DNA of 14,778 nt from Bacteroidota bacterium. GTDB taxonomy: Bacteria > Bacteroidota > Bacteroidia > Chitinophagales > LD1. The position numbers were made by a program, and so were the translations under genes. The stretch's first letter is position 1; every line of letters begins with the position of its first letter. Under the pieces are notes generated by a model. The model saw only the letters and a list, made by a program, of their open reading frames with translations. It had not been told where the DNA came from and ran no database searches. Below, in pieces: positions 1-5,953 of the stretch. Location of the stretch: positions 1 through 14,778 of the forward strand of contig CANGXE010000010.1 of NCBI GenBank assembly GCA_947457525.1, written 5' to 3'.

Positions 1-867
1 CGTAGCGAATTCTTCTACCGGCATATCTTCGGCTATTAATTTCTTGAGTAAATCGCGTTTCGGCAAAATGCTTTCGTCTAACTTTACATGAATTTGTTTT
101 TGTATAAACGTGGCATCTCTCACGCCTTCAATGGTAGAAATAAAACCGATGTGCTTCTGTTCGTTTTCACTGAGCGTAATTACCACATTGGTGGTTTTAT
201 TTATATTGATAGAAGCATTCAAGGTACGATGCTCAATCATTTTCCCTTCTTGGATAACGAGCATTTCGGTGGAGTAATCTTCCAGCTCCGCCAGAATGTG
301 AGAAGACACAATAATGGTCATGCCGCTATCGCGCAAGTCTACCAACAGTTGCGACAAAGAATGACGCGCTTCAGGGTCGAGGCCGGACGCGGGTTCATCG
401 AGCAGCAATACTTTTGGTTGGTGAATTATAGCTTGTGCAATGCCTACACGTTGGCGCATTCCGCGAGATAGGGAACTCACTTTTTTATCAATAAAACTAC
501 CGATGTCCGACCGCTCGATGGCCAATTGAATGGCTCGGTCGAAATCAGCATTACTATCAAGGCGGCTGTGGGCCGTAAACTCTATAGATTGACGCACGGA
601 GAGTTGATCATATAGACCAAACAAATCTTGGAGATAGCCCACTTGTAGATGCACTTCGCGCGGTTGAGCGATGGCATCATAGCCATTTACTTTGATACTG
701 CCCGTCATGGGTTTTGACAGAGAAGCTAAGCAACGCAACAAGGTCGTTTTTCCGGAGCCGTTAGGCCCAACCAGAGCAGTGATAGCGCCATCTGTTATTT
801 CAAACGACACATTTTCGAGCGCGCGTTTGTCAGCATATTCAAAAGTTAAGTTCTGTACTTGTATCAT
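1..867 (-). CDS. ABC transporter ATP-binding protein (3' end beyond the window)
   Basis: This is the nucleotide-binding subunit of an ABC transporter, which hydrolyses ATP at the inner face of the membrane to drive a separate permease. The frame starts at ATG 867 and stays open for 289 codons to the window edge with no stop, so only a short C-terminal piece should be missing; family members are usually about 300 residues. Visible motifs are Walker A GPNGSGKTT (residues 34-42), the signature LSRGMRQR (133-140, a variant of LSGGQ), Walker B VLLLDEP (153-159) and the H-loop SSH (188-190). The C-terminal 90 residues form the accessory domain typical of ABC-2 exporter ATPases (CcmA/GldA-like). The permease is not in the window and would lie to the left, downstream. 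The gene follows the symporter on the same strand after a 53-base gap with no clear promoter, so co-transcription is possible. The substrate cannot be read; a gliding GldA role is only one option. Confidence 0.93.
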   Translation of the reverse strand, partial: MIQVQNLTFEYADKRALENVSFEITDGAITALVGPNGSGKTTLLRCLASLSKPMTGSIKVNGYDAIAQPREVHLQVGYLQDLFGLYDQLSVRQSIEFTAHSRLDSNADFDRAIQLAIERSDIGSFIDKKVSSLSRGMRQRVGIAQAIIHQPKVLLLDEPASGLDPEARHSLSQLLVDLRDSGMTIIVSSHILAELEDYSTEMLVIQEGKMIEHRTLNASININKTTNVVITLSENEQKHIGFISTIEGVRDATFIQKQIHVKLDESILPKRDLLKKLIAEDMPVEEFAT

Positions 868-920
868 CAGCAGAATGTGTGTTTAGTAATTAACGCTTGA
901 GCGGAAATTAAGTATGTAAT

Positions 921-2321
921 TTAAGTGGTCTCGTGGAATTCACCTTCCCATTTTGCAATGACTACGGTGGCTAAACAATTGCCGATGACGTTGACCGAAG
1001 TGCGCGCCATGTCCATTAACTCATCAATGCCTAAAATGATAAAAACCGGCTCGATGGGCAAGCCGAAAGAAGCTAAAGTTCCAAGTAAAATAACTAAAGA
1101 AGCGCGTGGTACACCGGCTACGCCTTTGCTAGTGAGCATGAGTGTGAACACCATCGCCACTTGTGTACCTATGGTTAATTCAATCCCTGCAGCCTGCGCC
1201 ACAAAAACTGAGGCTAAGGCCAAATAAAGCGTGGTGCCATCGAGGTTGAAGGAATAACCCATGGGCATCACAAATGCTACGATTTTGCGCGGCACACCAA
1301 TGTGTTCCATGGCTTTCATGGCTTTGGGCAGTGCGCTTTCGGAAGAAGTTGTGGCAAAGGCAATAGACACCGGCTCGGCAATGGCGTGTAAAAACTTTTT
1401 GATTGGTAACTTTATCAATAGTGCAACAGGAAACAAAACAGCTACCAAGAAAAAGAGTAAGGCAGCATAAAGTGTAAGTAGAAGTTTAATCAAGTTAACC
1501 AAGATGCCCAAGCCCATGTGGCCAACAGTGTAAGCAATGGCGCAACCCACTGCCAAAGGAGCAAGGTACATAATGAGGGAGGTGAATTTAAACATCACTT
1601 CACTCAAGCTTTCTACAAAGAGAATAATGGGTCTGCGGTGATTTTCTGAAATCATAGCAGTAGCCACACCAAAAAGAATGCTGAATACCACTATTTCAAG
1701 CACCGCTCCATCGTAGATACTTTTGGCAATGTTTTCGGGGAAAATATGCAGGATGACATCAGTGATGGTTTGTTTATTGGCCGGCAAAATTTCACTACTC
1801 GTATTAGGTGGAAGTTGAATACCGACACCTGCTTTGGTGATGTTGATAGCGATTAAACCAATGAACAAGGCAATAGTGGTCACTATCTCAAAATAGAGAA
1901 TGCTTTTCCAACCCATTCTGCCCACTTGTTTGATGTTACTGTGGCCAGCGATGCCATAAACTAAAGTGCCAAATAGGAGAGGAGCGATGATGCTTTTGAT
2001 TAAGCGTAAAAAGATTTGAGAAACCACTTTAAGGTTTTGTGAAAACTCTGGAAAATCTAGCCCGACTTCCACGCCAATGACCATGCTCACCAGGATAGTG
2101 GTCGTTAAGTTTCGTTTCAAAAAACCATAGTAAACTAATGTGCTGATGGCAAGCCATCGAAGAGCAGCTAAAGTAGGCTCTGAAAGCGACAGCCATCCGC
2201 TGATCGCCAAATAGGAAATCAAGCCGGCAATTGCGATGGTGGCTAGCGAGCCCCAAAGTATCCATTTACTATTCACGCTACAATATAAAAACGAAACGAT
2301 GTTCTGTTCCTTATTCGCCAA
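921..2321 (-). CDS. Dicarboxylate/amino-acid:cation symporter (DAACS, GltP/DctA-like)
   Basis: This inner-membrane secondary transporter of the glutamate/C4-dicarboxylate family takes up acidic amino acids or dicarboxylates with cations. Family landmarks are present: serine-rich HP1 TTSSES (residues 324-329), NLDGT in TM7 (359-363, the NMDGT motif), HP2 SKGVAGVPRASL (398-409) and the TM8 signature MDMARTSVNVIGN (436-448). Counting against archaeal GltPh, D437 and R440 match the substrate-binding D394 and R397, N444 matches N401, and N448 replaces the sodium-site D405. This suggests altered ion coupling, which is inference. At 466 residues it is longer than usual: about 70 residues with two hydrophobic stretches (about 20-41 and 51-68) precede the normal TM1 (about 72-88). 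The start is TTG at 2321, directly after an in-frame TAA. A GTG at codon 16 (2276) is an alternative that keeps both extra segments. The gene is divergent from accC with only 36 bases between starts. Confidence 0.93.
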   Translation of the reverse strand: MANKEQNIVSFLYCSVNSKWILWGSLATIAIAGLISYLAISGWLSLSEPTLAALRWLAISTLVYYGFLKRNLTTTILVSMVIGVEVGLDFPEFSQNLKVVSQIFLRLIKSIIAPLLFGTLVYGIAGHSNIKQVGRMGWKSILYFEIVTTIALFIGLIAINITKAGVGIQLPPNTSSEILPANKQTITDVILHIFPENIAKSIYDGAVLEIVVFSILFGVATAMISENHRRPIILFVESLSEVMFKFTSLIMYLAPLAVGCAIAYTVGHMGLGILVNLIKLLLTLYAALLFFLVAVLFPVALLIKLPIKKFLHAIAEPVSIAFATTSSESALPKAMKAMEHIGVPRKIVAFVMPMGYSFNLDGTTLYLALASVFVAQAAGIELTIGTQVAMVFTLMLTSKGVAGVPRASLVILLGTLASFGLPIEPVFIILGIDELMDMARTSVNVIGNCLATVVIAKWEGEFHETT

Positions 2322-2357
2322 TTATTTTTTCATATTCGCTTTTAAAATCAACTAACA

Positions 2358-3857
2358 ATGAAGAAAATATTGGTGGCTAATCGTGGTGAAATAGCGATAA
2401 GAGTAATGAAGTCGGCACGTGAAATGGGTATCAAAACCGTTGCCGTTTTTTCTGAGGCTGATCGTCAGTCACCTCACGTTCGCTATGCCGATGAAGCAGT
2501 TTGCATTGGTCCTGCGGCCTCTAAAGAGAGTTATTTGTTAGGCGAAAAAATTATTGCTGTAGCTAAAAGCTTGGATGTTGATGGTATTCATCCCGGTTAT
2601 GGTTTTTTGAGTGAGAACGCCAATTTTGCTCGATTGGTAGAAGAGGCAGGCATTACTTTCATCGGGCCGACACCTGAGGCTATTGAAGTGATGGGGAGCA
2701 AACTAGCCGCTAAAGAAGCTGCCAAGAAGTTTGATATTCCTATGGTGCCCGGAAGCGAAGGCGCCATCACCGATGTGGCTGAAGCTAAAGTCATAGCAGA
2801 TAAAATTGGTTACCCTATTTTGATAAAAGCAAGTGCCGGAGGCGGAGGGAAAGGGATGCGTATTGTAGAAAACGCTGAGGAGTTTGAAGAACAAATGAAT
2901 CGCGCGCAAAGCGAAGCGATCAACGCCTTTGGTGATGGAAGTGTATTTATGGAAAAATTTGTTGGTTCACCAAAGCATATTGAAGTGCAGATTTTGGGCG
3001 ATAACTATGGCAACATTGTTTACTTATTTGAGCGGGAATGTTCGGTACAACGTAGACACCAGAAAGTGGTGGAAGAAGCACCTAGCAGTTGTTTGACCCC
3101 CGAAGTGCGCAAAGCGATAGGCGAAGCAGCGGTTAACGTGGGCAAGTCTTGTGCTTACATCGGAGCAGGAACCGTGGAGTTTTTGGTTGATGAACAATTG
3201 AATTTTTATTTTTTAGAGATGAATACTCGTTTGCAAGTGGAGCATCCGGTGACGGAGATGATAACCGGTGTTGACTTGGTGAAAGAGCAGATAAAGATTG
3301 CGCGAGGCGAGCGATTGAGTTTTGAGCAAGAAGATTTGCAAATGCGCGGTCATGCTGTGGAGTTGCGTGTGTATGCGGAAGACCCCATGAATAATTTCTT
3401 GCCTGATATAGGAGAGTTAAAACAATACACAAAACCCGAAGGTCCAGGGGTGCGTGTAGATGATGGTTACGAAGAAGGAATGAGTATCCCTATTTATTAT
3501 GATCCTATGTTGGCCAAGTTGATTGCCTATGGCGCAGACAGAGAAGAAGCTATCCAGCGGTTGTTGCGCGCCATTGATGATTATAAAATAGTTGGAGTTA
3601 AAACCACTTTAGCTTTCGGTAAATTTGTGTTACAACATCCTGATTTTGTAACGGGTAAGTTTGATACACACTTTGTGGCCAAAAACTTTAGTTCGGAATT
3701 ACTAAAAACAGAGCACGAAGACGAAATGGAGATTGCTGCATTGTTCGCTGCGGATTTTGTAGAAAAGAAAGCCGCCAAGGATATTGTTAGCAATCTAACA
3801 ACACAGGCTGCTTCAACGAGTAATTGGCGCAAAAATAGATTAGGGATGCGCGGTTAA
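2358..3857 (+). CDS. accC: Biotin carboxylase subunit of an acetyl-/acyl-CoA carboxylase
   Basis: This cytoplasmic ATP-grasp enzyme carboxylates the biotin of a carrier protein using bicarbonate and ATP, the first half-reaction of acetyl-CoA (or propionyl-CoA) carboxylase. The N-terminal MKKILVANRGEIAIRV is the classical opening. ATP-binding and catalytic residues are all present: K115, K157, the glycine loop GGGGKG (161-166), H207 and E209, H234 and K236 in RRHQK, E274, the motif EMNTRLQVEHPVTE (287-300) with E287, N289, R291 and E295, and R337. E. coli AccC ends near residue 449; this protein runs to 499 with a charged helical tail, typical of the longer Bacteroidota form often tied to acyl-CoA carboxylases. 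No biotin carrier or carboxyltransferase gene is nearby, so the partner must be encoded elsewhere. The choice between acetyl- and propionyl-CoA cannot be made from this subunit alone. Confidence 0.95.
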   Translation: MKKILVANRGEIAIRVMKSAREMGIKTVAVFSEADRQSPHVRYADEAVCIGPAASKESYLLGEKIIAVAKSLDVDGIHPGYGFLSENANFARLVEEAGITFIGPTPEAIEVMGSKLAAKEAAKKFDIPMVPGSEGAITDVAEAKVIADKIGYPILIKASAGGGGKGMRIVENAEEFEEQMNRAQSEAINAFGDGSVFMEKFVGSPKHIEVQILGDNYGNIVYLFERECSVQRRHQKVVEEAPSSCLTPEVRKAIGEAAVNVGKSCAYIGAGTVEFLVDEQLNFYFLEMNTRLQVEHPVTEMITGVDLVKEQIKIARGERLSFEQEDLQMRGHAVELRVYAEDPMNNFLPDIGELKQYTKPEGPGVRVDDGYEEGMSIPIYYDPMLAKLIAYGADREEAIQRLLRAIDDYKIVGVKTTLAFGKFVLQHPDFVTGKFDTHFVAKNFSSELLKTEHEDEMEIAALFAADFVEKKAAKDIVSNLTTQAASTSNWRKNRLGMRG

Positions 3858-3908
3858 TTTTTTTAGAATAAGATGTAACTTTTGGTGACTTGCTGCGTAA
3901 AATCGAGC

Positions 3909-4661
3909 ATGAAAGCCCTCCAATTCTACATCACTACATCGGTTATTTTGCTGAGCTTATGGTCAGTGAATAGCCTTTCTGCCCAAGGAAGTTCTCCAAC
4001 TCCATCACCAAACGAAATTTTTAAGAATGCCTTTTCTGCTTTTCAGCAAGGTAACTATGATTTGGCGATTAAAAATTACAACTTGGCCATAACCGCAGAC
4101 CCTACCCGAAATTATTTTTACTATAACCGCGCTTTAACTTACAAGGCGATGGGTAATGTGCCAAAAGCTATGGATGATTTGACTACATCCTTATCTTACA
4201 AACAAACCGCTGAGGCCTATTATCAAATTGGTCTTATCAAATATGAAAAAAATGATTTAGAAGGAGCAAAAGTGGAGTTTGAAAACGCGAAACTGATTAA
4301 GAATGACATTGAAAGGATGAACTTCTTTTTAGGGATGATTTATTTCCACAATAACCAGTATGATGAAGCTATTAAGTGTTTTTATGATTATACCAGCGTA
4401 GTGAAAAACTGTGCTGATGCTTATTACTACCGCGGATTGGCTGAAGCAAAATTGTGTAGCTATCAGGATGCACTTACAAGCTTCAAGTTTGCACAGATGT
4501 ACAAAAACTCTGATTGGAAGTTATACTATGAAATGTATGAGATTTACTTAGCGATGAATGATAAAGAGAATGCGCATTACAGCCTTTCGATGGTTATTGA
4601 ATTAGGTGAAAAAAAGCCGGAGCATTACGAAGAGCGCGCCCGACTTTTTCTTAGATTATAA
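3909..4661 (+). CDS. Secreted TPR-repeat protein, C-terminus apparently truncated
   Basis: This 250-residue exported protein is built from tetratricopeptide repeats, which usually serve as protein-protein interaction scaffolds in the envelope; a specific role is unknown. ATG 3909 is chosen over the TTG at 3882 because it places a signal peptide at the very N-terminus (MK, then a hydrophobic stretch about 6-20, cleavage near SLSAQ at 26). At least six TPR-like helix pairs follow from about residue 35 to 234, with typical YYNRALTYKAMGN and AYYYRGLAEAKL patterns. The seventh repeat starts at EHYEERARLFLRL and stops abruptly at TAA 4659. The next 70 bases look like the remains of the second helix in another frame, described separately. 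It sits 51 bases after accC on the same strand, and a weak AACTTTTG sequence (3877-3884) might be its own -7 box. TPR assignment is confident; function is not. Confidence 0.85.
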   Translation: MKALQFYITTSVILLSLWSVNSLSAQGSSPTPSPNEIFKNAFSAFQQGNYDLAIKNYNLAITADPTRNYFYYNRALTYKAMGNVPKAMDDLTTSLSYKQTAEAYYQIGLIKYEKNDLEGAKVEFENAKLIKNDIERMNFFLGMIYFHNNQYDEAIKCFYDYTSVVKNCADAYYYRGLAEAKLCSYQDALTSFKFAQMYKNSDWKLYYEMYEIYLAMNDKENAHYSLSMVIELGEKKPEHYEERARLFLRL

Positions 4662-4734
4662 CAATACGTTTAAATAGGAAGAAGATATTCGCATTGCTAA
4701 GGAACTTAGAGCTTCTGTAACTAGCGCAAAATAA
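4662..4734 (+). pseudogene. Decayed C-terminal end of the preceding TPR gene
   Basis: Downstream of the TAA at 4659, the original frame would read QYV then a second stop (TAA 4671). In the next frame, from GAA 4678 to TAA 4732, the sequence reads EEDIRIAKELRASVTSAK and stops. Joined to the preceding LFLRL and QYV, this makes a normal TPR second helix of the form LxLxQYxxAEEDIxxAKEL. The segment appears to be the former end of the gene, interrupted by one in-frame stop, a frame change near the T/A run at 4669-4674, and a TAG at 4675. The terminal TAA ends exactly one base before the stop of the convergent gene. Decay is inferred from the protein pattern; a low-quality consensus is the alternative. 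Confidence 0.55.
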
Positions 4735-5130
4735 TTACTCTCCCTTTAGTCCGTTGGCAGGAATATTAACTTCTACTGTAGTCATGCCCGGCTTGATAAT
4801 CACACAAGCGATTGGTTTTTTCTCGGTTGTCATTAAGCAAATAGCATCGTTTTCACGAACATAGAGTTTATTGGTGCTCATTCCGCCAAATGATTGTAAT
4901 TTAGGGTCTCTGATTTCTTCGCGAGGTCCTGCAAAAATGGCAATTCCTTTTCCCGAAGTATTCTTCAATGTAATGGTGACCTCTTTACCGCGAGCTGGTA
5001 GAGTAATCAAAGTTTCGGTGATGGCTGTGGCGCGTGGTATAACTGTTTCAGGTTTGGTTTCGCTGTCTTGAGCAAACAGTTTACTGCCAAACATAAGCAT
5101 CGTAAGTAACATTACATTTTTCATTTTCAT
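4735..5130 (-). CDS. Small secreted protein of unknown function
   Basis: This is a 131-residue protein that I do not recognise. It opens with a clear signal peptide: MKMKN, a hydrophobic core MLLTMLMFG, and a likely cut near LFAQ (21). The mature part is about 110 residues, rich in Thr, Ile, Val and Lys in alternating patterns such as KEVTITLKNTSGKG and MTTVEVNIPANG, suggesting a small beta-sandwich fold exported to the periplasm or surface. Mature cysteines C98 and C108 lie close together and could form a disulfide. ATG codons at 5130 and 5124 are both possible starts, two residues apart. It lies 96 bases after the Smr gene on the same strand and converges with the TPR gene, stop against stop with no spacer between the ancient gene ends. 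That the frame is a gene is well supported by the signal peptide and length. Confidence 0.72.
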   Translation of the reverse strand: MKMKNVMLLTMLMFGSKLFAQDSETKPETVIPRATAITETLITLPARGKEVTITLKNTSGKGIAIFAGPREEIRDPKLQSFGGMSTNKLYVRENDAICLMTTEKKPIACVIIKPGMTTVEVNIPANGLKGE

Positions 5131-5226
5131 AATCGCAGATTTTTACAACGTAAATGTATTGCAGCACAAGCGCAAGTTTTTGCACATTGTAACTTGTATT
5201 TTGGCGGGCGTAGTAAATAGTGGAGT

Positions 5227-5619
5227 TTATTTGAAAAAGATAAGCGTACTGCCATCGCCATATTTCGGGTGGAACTTTTGTTCGAAGCTTTTGACCTGCG
5301 GATGTTTTTTGAGCAAACCGGCCACTTCATTTTTGAGTTTGCCACTACCCAAACCATGTATTAACCGAATTTCGGTTTTACGAGCAGCCACAGCACGGTC
5401 AATTGCTTTTTCACATTCATTGATTTGATGTAATAAAGCGTTTTGCGGTAGTATGCCCCGCTGAGAAAGAGTATGTTGATCGAGATGCAAATCTACCACA
5501 TCGGCACTGAACTTTCTGCTGAAGTCATGGCCCGGATTAGTTGCCCCGGTCATGTACATTTTTAGGAGTTCGGCATCAAAAGCATTGTTGGCTTCTGGAT
5601 ATGTCTTTTTCTTCTTCAT
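5227..5619 (-). CDS. Stand-alone Smr-domain protein
   Basis: The 130 residues carry a C-terminal Smr (small MutS-related) domain, a fold found in MutS2 and in free-standing proteins that act as nucleic-acid endonucleases or in ribosome rescue. The domain begins at VVDLHLDQHT (residues 41-50, the DLH motif) and includes EIRLIHGLGSGKLKNEV (83-99), the characteristic HGxGxGxLK loop; it ends with YGDGSTLIFFK. The first 40 residues are short and charged, with no MutS ATPase. Many Bacteroidota Smr proteins are longer, with an N-terminal DUF2027 region, which is absent here. ATG 5619 is chosen because the in-frame TTG at 5646 lies inside the upstream terminator hairpin. The gene follows the tRNA-like RNA, from which it is separated by that terminator, and precedes the small secreted protein on the same strand. 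Catalytic activity is inferred from family only. Confidence 0.87.
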   Translation of the reverse strand: MKKKKTYPEANNAFDAELLKMYMTGATNPGHDFSRKFSADVVDLHLDQHTLSQRGILPQNALLHQINECEKAIDRAVAARKTEIRLIHGLGSGKLKNEVAGLLKKHPQVKSFEQKFHPKYGDGSTLIFFK

Positions 5620-5630
5620 TCGTTGGTGAA

Positions 5631-5669
5631 AATAAAAAAGCCGCAACGATTTTTCGCTACAGCTTTTTT
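5631..5669 (-). terminator. Intrinsic terminator of the tRNA-like RNA
   Basis: On the minus strand a 10-bp stem (5663-5654 with 5649-5640) closes a four-base AAAA loop and is followed by six T (5639-5634) and more T after one A. The six A before the stem can pair with the T run. Three of the ten pairs are G-U in the minus-strand RNA and would become C-A mismatches in the plus-strand RNA, so the hairpin is a terminator in the minus direction. It lies immediately after the 3' end of the RNA at 5671 and just before the Smr start codon. Confidence 0.8.
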
Positions 5670-5670
5670 G

Positions 5671-5816
5671 CTGTTGGAGTAGGACTCGAACCTACAAAAG
5701 GCAGTTAGTCGCACAAAAGCTAAAAGGCAACCCATCCCTTTAATTTTTGCTGATTTATCCCAAACTCCTTACCCTCGAGACAGGAGGGCATGTTTGCCAA
5801 ATTTCAACACCCAACA
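5671..5816 (-). ncRNA. tRNA-like RNA with a giant variable arm (possible novel ncRNA)
   Basis: The minus strand folds as a cloverleaf. The acceptor stem is TGTTGGG (5816-5810) against TCCAACA (5678-5672), seven pairs with one G-U. TG follows at positions 8-9, then a D arm closely resembling tRNA-Leu (GAAATTTGGCAAACA, 5805-5791) with G18G19 and A21. The anticodon stem is CCCTC/GAGGG (5788-5784, 5776-5772) with 7-nt loop CTGTCTC, giving a nominal GUC anticodon with U33. The T arm is perfect: GTAGG, TTCGAGT, CCTAC (5695-5679). The discriminator is G5671 and no CCA is encoded. Instead of a 4-24-nt variable region there are 76 nt (5771-5696) forming a helix AAGG-AGTT/AACT-G-CCTT (5770-5763 with 5706-5698) and a distal hairpin (5749-5736 with 5727-5714), about 13 of 14 pairs, loop ATGGGTTG. 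Promoter and terminator flank it. It could be a divergent tRNA, a tRNA-derived regulator, or a decaying tRNA; the extra paired helices argue against decay. It is too short and of the wrong design for tmRNA. Confidence 0.65.
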
Positions 5817-5837
5817 ATCTTTACTAGAACGATGATG

Positions 5838-5868
5838 CAAATATGAAAAAGACTATCTATTTTACAAA
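5838..5868 (-). promoter_or_regulatory. Bacteroidota-type promoter of the tRNA-like RNA
   Basis: Read on the minus strand, TTTG (5868-5865) is followed after 19 bases by CATATTTG (5845-5838). This matches the phylum's -33 TTTG and -7 TAnnTTTG elements at all but one position and with the normal spacing. Transcription would start near 5832, about 15 bases before the acceptor stem. The site lies in the divergent region upstream of the Lrp/AsnC gene, whose protein could bind here, but no operator was identified. Confidence 0.6.
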
Positions 5869-5953
5869 AAAATTAATAAAAAGCCTCAAAGTATATGTTT
5901 TTAATAATTATAATTGCTTTTGTTTAGAAAAGTATCAAATTAAATATTCCAAA

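Noticed and set aside
88..471. Plus-strand 127-residue open frame
   Set aside because: It is the reverse shadow of the ABC ATPase, which has unmistakable Walker and signature motifs on the minus strand.
3882..3908. TTG start nine codons upstream for the first TPR protein
   Set aside because: It would put MVTCCVKSS ahead of a complete signal peptide; ATG 3909 gives a standard exported N-terminus.
5618..5735. A 39-codon frame on the minus strand beginning ATG in the variable-arm loop and running through the T arm and terminator
   Set aside because: It crosses the terminator and the T arm, has no protein-like character and is best explained by chance.
5671..5816. tmRNA (ssrA) as the identity of the tRNA-like RNA
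   Set aside because: At 146 nt it is far shorter than tmRNA, it has a real anticodon arm and D arm, and there is no tag-peptide frame ending in an Ala-Ala stop or pseudoknot series.
5671..5816. Group I intron in a tRNA-Leu gene
   Set aside because: Group I introns exceed about 200 nt and sit in the anticodon loop. Here the extra sequence lies after a complete anticodon stem-loop and forms simple helices.
5843..5953. N-terminal extension of the Lrp/AsnC regulator from ATG 5843
   Set aside because: The 37 extra residues are low-complexity, match nothing in the family and overlap the -7 box of the divergent RNA; the family start is ATG 5954.
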